A stretch of DNA of 64,000 nucleotides from Erigeron canadensis (lineage: Eukaryota; Streptophyta; Magnoliopsida; Asterales; Asteraceae), in the NCBI RefSeq assembly GCF_010389155.1, contig NC_057764.1, positions 42,726,275 to 42,790,274 on the forward strand, in the 5' to 3' direction. The translations under genes were made by a program, and so were the position numbers. Below the pieces are notes generated by a model that did no database searches, had not been told where the DNA came from, and worked only from the letters and a program-made list of their open reading frames with translations. Below are positions 1 to 11,566 of the stretch, in pieces; the stretch's first letter is position 1, and every line of letters begins with the position of its first letter.

Positions 1-2418
1 AAAAATTCAGGAAGCTGTAGCTGCTTCACAGCATAGGGGTGCTGAGATTGGTTCATTACGTTCGCAAGCTAGGTCCAGTTATTCTGCAGAAACTGAGGAA
101 GTTAACAGGAAAAATAATGCACCAACAGAGAAACAATTTGGTGAATCTGGACTTCAAAAGGCAAAGGTACAAAAGAATGTTTCGAGGGATGAAAGCAGAT
201 ACGTTGATGGGTACAGTAATACACCACCATCTGGTAAATTTGTTCAGGTGGCGGGGTCTGGCTCAATGCCATCAGAAGAACCTGTTGCTGAACAAGTGCA
301 TAGGTCTAGACAATTAAAAGGGAACCAAGAACTCAACGATGACCTTAAAATGAAAGCAAATGAACTAGAAAAGCTTTATGCAGAGCATAAACTTAGAGTT
401 CCTGTGGATCAACCTAATAATGCACGTAGAGCTAAGCCTTCAGAAGACCAATCTGTTTCTACTCCAGTTTGTGAACCAAAAACAGAATTTAGTTCTCCTG
501 TTAAGTTCTCACCAATAGATGGTCAGAATCACAGAGACGCACTGCAAAGAAGTTTTTCTGAAGTTAAATCTTCCGACGATTCACGAGGTAAATTTTATGA
601 TAGCTACACGAAAAAAAGAGAGGAAAGATTAAGGGAACAATGGGGTGGATCTAATAAAGCAGAAAAAGAAGCTAGGATGAAAGCCTTGCACGACAGCCTT
701 GAGCGTAGTAGTGCTGAAATAAAGGCTAAACTTTCATGGTCTGCTGATAGACAAGATTCTGTATCAACTACCCGTCGACGTGCTGAAAGATTGAGGTCGT
801 TCAATGCCCGATCGGCTCTCAAGAGGGAGCAACCATTAGATTTTGGGCAGATCGAAGATGATGAAGATTTATCTGAATTTTCAGAACTGAAACTTACGAA
901 CAATGGTGTCTATAAAAATGTTCAAAGTAGAAAACCTTTACCAGTGAAGAATTCGTCTACAGCCACAACACGCACTCCAGTTGTACCAGTTCCAAAATCA
1001 GGTACCAAAGTAGCTTCTAGTTCTGGGAGGCGGAGGGTACAATCGGAAAATCCTCTTGCACAATCTGTTCCCAACTTCTTAGACTTGAGAAAAGAGAATA
1101 CTAAGCCATATTCTGTAGCCAGCAAAACAGCTGCCCGTTCTCAGTTGAGAAACCACACACGCAGCAGAAGTACCAATGAAGAGCCACAACCTGTCAAGGA
1201 AGAGAAAGCTGGACGGTCTCAGTTCTTGAGGAAGAACCCTCCAAATCTTTCCGAGAGTTCGGACAGTGTCATTTTGACCCAGTTTTCGAAAACCATGGAA
1301 CCAAAGTCCTTCCATAGGAGGAATAACAGCGTAGGTGGAAGCGGGATTGCAAAACTGAAGGCTTCAATGGTGATGAAAACCGAAGAAGAATATGAGCCAG
1401 ATGATGAGGAAGAAGAGTTTGAGATCTTGGAAACTGAATGTCAAGAAGATGTGGTAGATGAGATGGAGTTGAAAAACGAGAGTTTGGTAAACTCTGAATC
1501 TGGAAACGGTCAGACAGACCCTAGTTTGACCACTGAATTACCCATGCAAGACTCACCTGGTGAAAGCCCGATGTCATGGAATTCACGCATCCATCACCCC
1601 TTTTCTTATACTCACGATAATGATGCTAACATGGAATCTTGGAATCTGGATTCAACAGCGGAAGATGTAGCCCGGATGAGGAAGAAATGGGGAAGTGCCC
1701 AAAATAATATTCTTGTTGCCAACTCCTCTTCTGGCCTCCAATCGCGTAGAGATATGACAAAAGGATTTAAACGGTTTTTGAAATTTGGAAGGAAAAGTCG
1801 TGGTACCGACAATATTGCTGATTGGATTTCTGCTACGACTTCCGAAGGAGACGATGATACGGAAGATTCTAGAGATGTTTCTAATCGGTCATCAGATGAA
1901 CTAAGAAAGTCAAGAATGGGATATTTACACGAAGGGAGCTTCAACGAATCCGATTTTTTCACAGATCAAGGTGACCTCACTTATCTCTAGTATTTTATTG
2001 CAAACTGTTTTTTTTTTTTCTTTAATGAATTTTTATGCTAAAATGCTCCAACGTTATCAGTTATCTAGTAGGTTTTCATAATCTATACCTTCCATTCCTA
2101 TCACAGGTCATATGTCACAAAGCTCAATCCCAACACCTCCAGCAAACTTCAGACTGAGGGAAGATCACCTTTCTGGAAGCTCTATCAAGGGTAGGCCTAT
2201 ATTTCTGAGGAAAACTATTATCTGAGGCCTATATGCGATTAACTTATTAGAAAAATATTTTTTTTGGCTTATAGTAGATAATTATTTTTTTTTATTATAA
2301 GTAAAAGTTATTCTATTTAATTGTTCACTTACAATTTGCTTTACACTCAACAGCTCCTCGATCTTTTTTCTCTTTGTCATCATTCCGGAGCAAGGGAAGT
2401 GACTCAAAGCTGAGATGA
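1..2418 (+). CDS. COP1-interacting protein (CIP7)-like, 3' part of gene
   Basis: The 5' end is cut off by the window; the frame is open from base 2 with no start in view. Three exons are read: to 1970, 2107-2190 and 2354-2418. The track-style stop at 1990 lies inside the first intron: GT at 1971, AG at 2105-2106, phase 1 at both introns. About 700 residues are visible, hydrophilic and charged. Recognisable family blocks are [14 protein letters not shown] near the start, a [13 protein letters not shown] stretch, an acidic segment ([11 protein letters not shown]), the conserved [15 protein letters not shown] block, and the C-terminus ending [11 protein letters not shown]. These match plant CIP7-like proteins (remembered Arabidopsis AT1G17360/AT1G72410). 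CIP7 itself is a COP1-interacting nuclear protein linked to light responses; the role of the CIP7-like branch is less clear. Family call is firm, function is inference. Confidence 0.85.
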
Positions 2419-3000
2419 GGTAGTCTTTTGGGGTGTTCGTTGGTTGATAGGTATATAAAAAGAAAAATAGAGAATGATTGAGGTTGGCAAACATTTCGTT
2501 ATATGTTGTGGTAGTCAGCTTCGAGTTATTTTTGGTTGTATATTGTATTTCATGAGCTAAATAGCCAATTGGCGGAAACCTTATTGTTGAATTCTGTAGT
2601 CCTTATGGAGCAAGTATTCCCATTTTTTTGCCCTATGTACACAAAACACTTGAATTTGAACTCGAAAATCTGAATGGTTATCTCAATTGTTCTGGTTACT
2701 CGCAGTTCTTTTTCCAGGTGTACAAATACATGTACCCAAATATGCATAGAATGGTTTTTAAGTAGAAAAATGTGCTCTGTAGTTTATTCTATTCTGTATG
2801 AATGTGTTTTTTCTGATCAGTTGAATCGTACATCGAGTGGCCATCTATGTAAAAAAAAAAAGTGTGTTTTGTGACCTGTCCATTTAGTGTCTACGAGCCA
2901 CTGGTGGATTCCATCACCCTTACCCCTTCATTTCCAAGTTCCAGCTAGCACGAAGCTTACCTGATGATCTGATATCTTATACTTCCTTGTGACGCAACAA

Positions 3001-3075
3001 AAAACAAACACATACACACACATATACACAAGTACACAACACACCCGACACAAAACACACACACACACACACAAA
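3001..3075. repeat. CA-rich microsatellite
   Basis: Interrupted run of CA/ACA units, with the longest pure ACAC stretch at about 3056-3073. Simple-sequence repeat in the spacer after the CIP7-like gene. Confidence 0.8.
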
Positions 3076-3113
3076 AACCACGGAGCAAAAAAAGAGCAAA
3101 GAATGGCATCTTA

Positions 3114-3337
3114 GGGGGTGTTTGGTATTGCGATTACAAAACAAAATTTACATTTTCAAAATAGATTATGCGTTTTCAAAACTGCGTTTTGAAAAAGCAT
3201 GTAGGTACATGCTTATCTAAAACTGCGTTTTCATAGCCAATAATCATTTTTTCATACAAAACACTATTTTAGATTATTTGCGTTTTACAAACGTAATAAT
3301 CAGATAATCACTTTATAACGCAATCCCAAACACCCTC
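3114..3337. mobile_element. MITE, GTGTTTGG family, copy 1 (PIF/Harbinger-like)
   Basis: 224 bp with inverted ends: left GGGGGTGTTTGG, right CCAAACACCCTC. It is flanked on both sides by TTA (3111-3113 and 3338-3340), the 3-bp target duplication typical of PIF/Harbinger (Tourist) elements. The interior carries repeated CTGCGTTTT and TCAAAA words and no coding capacity. Related copies lie at 30450-30645 and inside the receptor-kinase intron at 44993-45153. Confidence 0.8.
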
Positions 3338-4032
3338 TTAGTAGTTAGCACTTCAAGGTGTGGACGAGGCACGATGACAGACACGAATGAAGAACCCGCG
3401 TCGTCCACGACATGATCTTCGACGAGCTCATGACACATTCTATGGGAGAGGCCTTGTATGTTTATACTGGTAGACGACAATATGTACACCGTGTCTTAGT
3501 TGCAATGTTATCACAACAAAAACAACAACGATGATACTCAATCCTGACAAAGTGGGTTTCGAGGGAGGTATGATAGACAACATTACCCCTATTCAAAGGT
3601 ATAAAGACTTATTCCAGAAAGACCTCCGATCAAGGCGAAAACAAAGTTGAAGAGGTAGAAAACTCTCAATCTCAAGCTTTCGATCTCAGACTCTTAACCT
3701 TAGATCTAGATCTAGAGAGATAGAGTTGAGTAAGAAAAACCCGTTAAAGTTAGAGAGCGACAGAGGAGCGAGATATTACTTTAGTTGCAATGTTATCAAA
3801 GTGCATAAAACAAATTTATTTCTTTTACAGTTAACTATATAAAGTTAACATGTTTCTTGTGGTTTCATTAGTTTGTTTGGATTTTTTTTTAATGCTTTTA
3901 GTATTCTTTGCAGGTTTTAAAGTTTACATAATACTCCTATGTTGTAATATTTTGTGTTTTCTAACGGGCTTCTTTTATTTTTATGTTGTACGAGTATATA
4001 AGCTACAATTCGATATCTTCCGATAGGTTTTA

Positions 4033-4332
4033 ATCATTTGAAAACTACGGAGTAAAACTTTCGTGAAAACTAGAAAACTGTCAAAATACACTGTGATATG
4101 AACTTAACACAATGTGTTTTCGAAAAACATATTAAAAACACATTGTCAGATCACAGTGTGTTTGAACAATTTTTCGATTTACACACTATCAAAAACACAT
4201 CGTGATTTAAAACTTAACACAACGTATTTTAAGTTACGCAATAAAAACACAGTGTGTTTTATAAAAACATATTGTGTTAAATTCAGATCGTTTTGATAGT
4301 TTTTTAAAAAAAATTTAGTTTTCAAATTAATA
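4033..4332. repeat. AT-rich inverted repeat, MITE-like
   Basis: The left arm contains ATTTGAAAACTA, then AACTGTCAAAATACACTGTG and TTAACACAATGTGTTTT. The right arm contains the reverse complements in mirrored order, ending in TAGTTTTCAAAT. Short palindromes of the ACACA(A/G)TGTGT type recur inside. No coding capacity. Exact ends and target duplication were not resolved. Confidence 0.6.
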
Positions 4333-4794
4333 TTTCACATCCTCCAATAATAAACTTTTCAATTTATGTGTGCGTTTTCTTCTTCAACTTAACTCTCCCC
4401 TGGCCCTCCTCCTTAACTAACAAGTTAACAATATAAATCCATCCCCAATTTATTCCAGCAATCAATCAAATTTCCTTCCAAAACCCTAAAATTTTCATCT
4501 CTTCATAATTTTTAACAGCTTTTGTTTTTCCTTATCATTCTCATTATTCGCTCACCGATTATTGCAGATTAAACAAACTTCTACCTAATTTAACGCATGA
4601 TTGTTATTGTTAATCCTTGAATTCTAATTTCCGGTAATTCTCCCTTTCATCCCTAATTTCTTGCTATATTATTATTATTATTATTAATATTATATTTATT
4701 AATTCTCTTATTAGATTTTCATGTAACTTGATTTATTGTTGGCTTCATGATTACATCTATTTTTGCTCCAATGTATAAATAATATTAAGGCGTT

Positions 4795-5200
4795 CCCGAA
4801 ATCCAACTTTACAGCTTGCTATTGTATGTATAGTGTATATGTATGCTGATGTGGCAACCATGTTATCTGCCATGTCGGTGGTTTCCGGAATGGCAAATCA
4901 TGCTGCCACATCACCAAAAATAGACGATCACACTGACTATTACACCGAACATGGAGTGGTGTTGATCATGTGATTGGTATAACAAGGACAAATTAAGAGG
5001 GTGTTTTGTTGTGTTTGCAAAACTGAAATAATCACTAGTGAGAAAGTGTTGGTTGAAAAAGTGAGTACACTGAGCCATCACATTGAACACGGAGTGGTGT
5101 TCATGGAGTTGTAGGTCCACCACACTGTGAGTCACCTCTGTTGAAGCTAAATATATACAATAGCAAGTTTTAAAACTGTGCTTGCAATAGATTTTCGGGT
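4795..5200. repeat. Foldback element, unclassified
   Basis: CTTGCTATTGTAT near 4817 is mirrored by ATACAATAGCAAG near 5155, with CCCGAAA near 4794 mirrored by TTTTCGGG near 5192. The interior has two further related segments containing GAACA(T/C)GGAGTGGTGTT. Looks like a non-autonomous DNA element upstream of SEC22. Boundaries are approximate. Confidence 0.45.
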
Positions 5201-5434
5201 AAAGTTATGTATATACGTTTAAAAGCACTTGTTATAGAAAGAGTGTGTGAGCTAAGGGACTTTTGGTAGAATAAAAAACAATGGTTATTTTTTTGGTGGT
5301 GAATTCGATGGGATCTGTAGTTTTTAGCAACATGAACAGAACCGTTTGGTGTACTCTTTTTGAATTAGGTCTCTGCTTCTTGTAAATAATTTTGTATATG
5401 GAGTTTGTGCAGGTGCTACTTTTTCAAGGTAAAA

Positions 5435-6745
5435 ATGGTGAAGTTGACAATGATTGCTCGTGTTATTGATGGGCTTCCACTAGCTGAAGGACTGGATGAT
5501 GGGCGTGATTTGCAGGATGCAGAGTTTTATAAACAGCAAGTTAAGGCTTTGTTCAAGAACCTTTCAAGAGGACAAAATGAAGCGTCCCGGATGTCTATAG
5601 AAACCGGGCCTTACATTTTCCAGTATCCTTCATTTTCTCTACCTTTGTTGTTTTAGAATATGTTGCAAACTAAATTGTAGTCTATGGTGTTTCAACTATC
5701 CTTTTGGAAGTTTTCTATCATTAGTTTAACTTCCTTAACGGAATGTCTCAGCTATATTATTGAAGGGCGGGTATGTTATTTGACAATGTGTGATCGAGCT
5801 TACCCAAAAAAGCTTGCTTTTCAATATCTCGAAGATCTCAAGAATGAATTTGAGCGTGGTTATGGGAATCAAATTGAAACTGCAGCAAGACCTTATGCTT
5901 TTATAAAATTTGGTAACATTGCCTATTCTGAGAGCAATAGGTTTTTACATTAATATTCTTGAGACTGCTGTATCTAATCAGCCCTTTTGTTTTTAAATAG
6001 ATACATTTATACAGAGGACTAAGAAATTGTACCAGGACACTAGAACTCAACGGAATATTGCCAAATTGAATGACGAACTTTATGAAGTGCACCAAGTTAT
6101 GACTCGTAATGTGCAGGAAGTTCTTGGTGTTGGTGAAAAACTGGACCGTAAGTTCTTATCTTTTATAAATACAAACACAAATTGCTTTCTTGTATGAAGC
6201 TTCACTATTGGATGAGGTCGTTGAAATATATTTTTACTTTTTGCAGAGGTCAGTCAAATGTCAAGTCGATTAACCTCAGAATCTCGTATCTATGCTGACA
6301 AAGCTAAAGATCTAAATAGACAGGTTAGTATGATGCTTACTTCACAATGTAAAACTCTTGTAGAAATGATTAGTGTGTTGGTGACTACTGTTGTATTGTA
6401 TGGTGCCATAAATTAACTTTATTAGCCTAGCATTTACAGCTTTGTAACATAACTTTCTCATGATAGACAAATGATCCAACTCCACTAGCTTTGTGCCTTT
6501 GTAACTAAATTGCATCTAGAAATGTTTGGGAATCCTTTATCTAGTTAAAAGGTTTTTTGCGGTTCATTAGAGTGTTTTTAACTGCAAATATTTGTAAGTC
6601 AACATATTTTTCGTTCATAAATTTGGTCTCACCCATTTGTTTTCCAAACTTACAATTGCAGGCTTTTATTCGGAAATGGGCACCAGTTGCGATTGTCCTT
6701 GGAATAGTCATTCTACTCTTTTGGGTCAAAAATAAGATTTGGTGA
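5435..6745 (+). CDS. SEC22: Vesicle-trafficking SNARE SEC22 (longin R-SNARE)
   Basis: R-SNARE of ER-Golgi transport. Five exons: 5435-5622, 5752-5912, 6001-6147, 6247-6323 and 6662-6745, all with GT-AG introns. The start ATG gives MVKLTMIARVIDGLPLAEGL, the start of the longin domain, as in plant SEC22. Exon 2 carries YIIEGRVCYLTMCDR, still longin. Exons 3-4 carry the R-SNARE coiled coil, with an NVQEVLGVGEKL core whose R is the zero-layer arginine, and SSRLTSESRIYADKAKDLNRQ-like heptads. Exon 5 encodes the tail anchor, a hydrophobic segment after RKWAP ending WVKNKIW. About 218 residues, full length for the family. A degenerate relic of exon 4 may lie near 13094. Confidence 0.95.
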
Positions 6746-8457
6746 TCATGGCTTCTTTTGTCTGAGAAAACATGTTAATTGTATCCCATTGTATTTGGGC
6801 AATTGAGTGATTTGTTCTTGGACAACTTATTAATACAAGAAACCAATCGACCCTTGAACAGGGAGTTTAGACTGTGGCCATATTTTCAACATAGTAACTA
6901 GCAACAGTATATTGGAGGTTAAAAGATCAAGTAATTACTTTATTTATACTGAGATTTGTTATGGTGTTGTGTGATGTTAATACTCCCTCTCTTGTTTGAT
7001 AGCTTACACCATTTTGCAACCAGTGAATGATGTTTACTAGTAGGCTATCATTGATGAATCACTCCCAACCGTATTAAAGCAAAAATGTGAATGAAACCCA
7101 GAAGATTTATGTTGGTGTTTTGGTATCAAAGAATAACTATCAGCACATTTAAAATGTTAGCCTAGCAAGTTGATATGGACTAAACAAATTTCAATTCATT
7201 TAGCATACTAGATTATGTATCCAGTCAATTGTCAATAGGTTATTTTCTATTGCATATAAAATTTTATCACCATTTAAGCAGATGCAGCTGGTACTAGTTA
7301 GCAAAAGAAGTCGATCTTGCCTGAGTGTTCTATTCGAAATAAAGAGACTGTTTTTAGAAAGCCTAGCGGGTAACTAATTTTTTATATATAATAATTTTGT
7401 AGATACACAACTATAATATGAAAATATAGTTTGGTAGAAATTCAATCTTGAAATATGATATACATGTGTATCAGTGTATGTATGTAGTATAAGCAGAGGC
7501 AAAATTGAAAATTGCCAACCATGAACCAACAACATCAATAAAGTTTATTCACAAGATGACAATACAATGACACTGTGGTGGGTCCCCAATTTTTTTTTCC
7601 CAAAAACCAAACTTTTAACAATCAACTTTCTCACGATTCACTTACATAACCTTTGCAGCTCAATACCCAGTTTTCTCTGACTTATAAGGTATGATCTTTA
7701 CTTGGGTTCTTTTTTCAACAACTTATTTACTTGTTATGCTATATATATATATGGGATAATATACTATGCTGTTAATAGCAATCATCTTCCTCTCACAAAC
7801 ATCCTCTGTTTATCCCATGATAAAATCAATAATCACCCCCTGAATATGAGGGCAACATCATCTAGCTAAATGTTGTTAACAGCATATTAGCTATCCCCTA
7901 TCTATATATATATATACACATATATTTCATAAATAAATTAATATATAGGTGGGAACTTGGAAGCACCATCATATGTTTGTTTTTACTGCTTAGTCTCTAT
8001 TTTAAGTTAATTGCGAAAACATCAGTTCAGTATTGTTGTGCATATGAACAACTTGGTTAGCTAAAATTATCATATAAAAGTAATAAGTTTGAAGGGGTTT
8101 AGTCACAAAGAACTTTTTCTAATTTTCCGTTTTGGATCATTTTGCAAGACATGAAAAGGGTTCTTTATCTCCAGAAAAACATCTAAAAAGTTTGAAAACA
8201 AAGTTTAGAGTCAAATTTGTAAAGCAGGAGTTTTCCAATTATGATATACTTAGAAAAATATAAAAAGGAGTTAGACAAGTTGTAGTTATAAGTAAGGTGA
8301 TTTGTTTTATTCCGTTTTAAAATGTTTGTAAATACACATTGGGGTCAAGTTGAACTAGATATACGTCATTTATGTAATGCTAATACTCAAACATCTCAAC
8401 TCCTTGATAACGAAGCTTAGCTAATCCTGATTCTTGACACCAGAAACGATAGCAAAA
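6746..8457. other. Spacer between SEC22 and hydroxy-acid oxidase
   Basis: Holds the SEC22 3' UTR and the promoter of the oxidase gene. AT-rich, with TA microsatellites near 7741 and 7905 and one foldback element at 7753-7898. No other gene is seen. Confidence 0.6.
7753..7898. mobile_element. 146-bp foldback MITE
   Basis: Starts GGGATAATATACTATGCTGT and ends with the near reverse complement AACAGCATATTAGCTATCCC. The loop carries the sequence CATCCTCTGTTTATCCC. It sits in a TA-rich stretch, so the target duplication (possibly TA) cannot be fixed. Non-coding. Confidence 0.65.
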
Positions 8458-10776
8458 ATGGACGATGAGCCGGTTAATTTGAAGGAATATCAAGAATTAG
8501 CAAGGCAGGCCCTTCCAAAAATGTATTATGACTACTTTGCCGGTGGTTCCGAGGATCAGCACACGCTCAGAGAGAATATTGAAGCATTTCAACGAATTAC
8601 GTAATATGAATTATTATTGTTTTCATTATAATTCCCTTACCGTATATCTTTGTTTTTTCACAATGCTCTTTTGACAGTCTTCGGCCAAGAGTACTAGTGG
8701 ATGTAAGCAAAATCGATATGTCAACTACCATATTGGGTTATAAAACTTCTGCACCAATTATGCTTGCTCCAACTGCTATGCATAAATTGGCACATCCAGG
8801 AGGTCGGTTATACATGTACAATCTGTAATATCTGATATATTTGTTTTGCCTTGATTGATGTGATGAGAGAAAATAGTCTGTTCGCTATTTCGTTCTTACA
8901 ACTATTATTTTGTTTGAGATTGTTAAATGTCTTATGCAGGAGAGGTCTTGACAGCCAAAGCAGCAGCAGCGTGTAATGTCATAATGGTAAGAAGTGCTGT
9001 TAATTACTTACTTGGTTCTTATCTACATACCTTTTTCATTCTTATGCCTTTTCTGTTTCAGGGGTTATCTTTCATGTCTACATGTACAATTGAGGAGGTT
9101 GCTTCCAGTTGTGATGCTGTTCGTTTCTTTCAGTTATATGTACGTATTTTTAAGACTCCATTGATTGCATCCCACATCATGTTTTTTCCTTGTGAAATGT
9201 CAAAAGTTTTTTTTGTGTTTTCAGGTCTACAAGCAACGCGATATCTCCTCTCTGATGGTGAAAAGAGCTGAAAGAAGTGGATTCAAAGCTATTCTTCTTA
9301 CTGCTGATACTCCTAAACTTGGTCGTAGAGAAGCTGACATAAAGAACAAGTAATAATCATCCTGAAGAACATTTCTCTATTTTCTTTTTCTACATAATAA
9401 CTAGTCTCTCATATTCTAACATTTGATGTAGAATGATTGCACCCCAGCTGAAGAATTTCGAAGGCCTTTTCAAAACGGAAGTTGATGATGCAAGTGAAAT
9501 TGCTATTCTTCATTCTTCTTTCTTATATTAATTTGTTTTTTGTGGTTTTTTAGGTTACCTTGTTACACAATGTTTCTAACTTCATAACTTTATATGTGCT
9601 TTGCAGAGCGGGGGTTCAAATCTTGAAGCTTTTGCGGCTAGGAGCTTTGATCCCTCTTTTTCTTGGAAGGTATACGCAACCAGTTGACCTTGTTCTTATA
9701 TACCATCACATTTTATCCTAACTAAAAGGAACCACATTTCCGAAAAAATAATTCAGTAAGGTCTTAAGATTATAGGTTTCATAGTTCACTAGAAGTAGTA
9801 CCTCTCATTTTTTTTGCAGGACATTGCGTGGTTAAAGTCCATTACGAAGTTGCCAATTTTGATAAAGGGCGTACTCACTCGTGAGGATGGTAAGGCTACG
9901 AGTTTTTTATGATCATGTATACATATTGGTTCTAGATCCTTAGCTAAAGGTGGAAATTTCAAATGGTCTGATTTGGGTTGTGTTGTAATCTCAAATAGGT
10001 CAAATAGCTAAATAGAAGAGTAAATTTCACTCTAAATATATTCTTTTTGTGATCAATAAAGATGCATTTAACTATATGTAAGAACATAGAGAAGAAGTGT
10101 TTGGGGGCCAACCCCTGGTCCATTTGTCATTGTATCTTACAAACTTACCAATTTTGACCCAATACCCAACCTGACCATCTCATCATCTCTGATCTTAGCC
10201 ATTGTTTCATGGCAGCAATTAAAGCTTTGGAGGTAGGAGTTGAAGGAATCATAGTTTCTAATCATGGAGCTCGTCAGCTAGATTACGTTCCAGCCACAAT
10301 TGCTGCTCTTGAAGAGGTGATTTTCCGAGTATAAGCATCCATACTTACCAACCACATGAAACACAAAATACCAATTTATTAGGAATTTTGATTGGGTTCC
10401 CAGGTGGTACTTGCTGTCAGAGGACGAATACCCGTTCTCTTCGATGGAGGAATAAGGCGAGGAACAGATGTATTCAAGGCTTTAGCTCTCGGCGCACAAG
10501 CTGTTCTGGTAAAATTTACAACCTATTTCTACACATGGGAGGAAATTAAATTTTGGTGATATTTTGTTAGTCAATCTGTTGGTATGAATGATGCAGATAG
10601 GACGTCCGGTTGTGTATGGCTTGGCAGCAAAGGGAGAGTATGGAGTTAGAAGAGTGATTGAGATGCTGAAGGATGAACTCGAGCTCACAATGGCTCTTTC
10701 TGGCTGCCCAACTCTCAAAGATATTACCAGGAATCATGTCAAGACTCAAAACGATAGTCACCATTGTAGACTGTAG
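8458..10776 (+). CDS. Peroxisomal (S)-2-hydroxy-acid oxidase, HAOX/GLO4-like
   Basis: FMN-dependent oxidase of 2-hydroxy acids that makes 2-oxo acids and H2O2. Eleven exons: 8458-8600, 8678-8802, 8940-8986, 9062-9139, 9225-9349, 9432-9489, 9607-9669, 9820-9889, 10216-10316, 10404-10508, 10597-10776; 1095 nt, 364 residues, the family length. Visible motifs: YYDYFAGG near the N-terminus (FMN/active-site Tyr), [22 protein letters not shown], the active-site signature SNHGARQLD with the catalytic His, DGGIRRGTD and [18 protein letters not shown] in place of the glycolate-oxidase LSSWATSS points to the medium/long-chain HAOX branch. The C-terminus CRL is a plausible PTS1 signal. Exon 6 seems to use a GC donor (GCAAGT at 9490), the only choice found that keeps the frame. 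A second copy of exons 8-11 follows downstream. Confidence 0.93.
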
Positions 10777-11566
10777 TTTCGGATAACATTGTCAAGAGGC
10801 ATTTGACAATATTAAGCTATATAAATAAAGCTAAATCATTGACATGGGTCCAGAATTCTTATGCTGGTCTTAGATCTCTCATATGTAAACATTAGACCTC
10901 TATCCGCGCAACTCTTTCATGGTAAAAAATAAGATTATGATTCCAGGTTCTAGTATTAGCGTTTCATCTTCTTAAATTTACCATCAAATGAAGATACTAA
11001 ACCATTTCCATTTGTACGTTAATATGGATCGTCGCTGTATTCTCAGGCCATTTGCTATATATATGGAGGTTCGCATCTCAAGTGTTGTAAGGTTTCCTTA
11101 TGACAATATTCTAGATAGTTTTATCATTTTAACCTTGTAAGGTTAAAATTCTATTAAATTTAATTAATACTCCTATATGTAATTGTGTATATATATTTAT
11201 ATTTATATGTCTAAATAAAAAACAAGAGTTAATTTCACAAATCGCCCTTGTGGTTTTACCAAAAAAATCACGTTTCATCCTTTAAACTTCAAAATAACAC
11301 TAAAGATCGCGGATAATGGTGACGTTTGGTCCTTTAATCTAACGGATGATGTTCACGTTTCGTCCTTTAATCTAACGGATGATTGTCACGTTTCGTCCTT
11401 TATACGATCGACTAAAGGACAAAACGTGACCATTATCCGCGTATAAAGGACTATTAGTGTCATGAAACGTGATTTTTTTGGTAAAACCACAAAACAATGA
11501 TCACAAGTCACAAGACAACAAAAATAATCATAAATTTCAAGTAATTACCTTTAATTTGTTGTGCAG
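10777..11566. other. Region between the two 3' exon cassettes
   Basis: Holds the 3' UTR and poly(A) region for the first cassette (an ATAAA word lies near 10824), AT-rich sequence, and a foldback element at 11246-11494. No copy of oxidase exons 1-7 could be found here, so the second cassette has no promoter-proximal exons of its own. Confidence 0.7.
11246..11494. mobile_element. Foldback element with internal tandem repeats
   Basis: The left arm GTGGTTTTACCAAAAAAATC (from 11250) is a perfect reverse complement of the right arm ending at 11490; the match runs about 29 bp. Inside, a unit of about 30 bp containing CACGTTTCGTCCTTTA and ATCTAACGGATGAT is repeated two to three times, and one copy lies inverted near 11415. 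Non-coding; probably a MULE- or Tc-like non-autonomous element. It lies directly before the second oxidase cassette. Confidence 0.7.

Larger units (their letters stand above)
2419..5434. other. Intergenic spacer and probable SEC22 leader region
   Basis: No protein gene is supported. It holds the CIP7-like 3' UTR, a CA-rich simple-sequence tract near 3001-3075, a 224-bp MITE at 3114-3337, an AT-rich inverted repeat around 4033-4332 and a foldback around 4795-5200. Pyrimidine-rich sequence around 4380-4640 followed by an AG at 5411-5412 would fit a 5' UTR exon plus leader intron for SEC22, but that is only inference. Confidence 0.5.

Noticed and set aside
604..1962. Antisense open frames across the CIP7-like exon
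   Set aside because: They overlap a well-supported coding exon on the other strand and have no recognisable domains or splice support.
1971..1990. Stop codon at 1988 as the true end of the CIP7-like gene
   Set aside because: A GT donor at 1971 and downstream exons restore the conserved C-terminus ending [11 protein letters not shown], so the stop is intronic.
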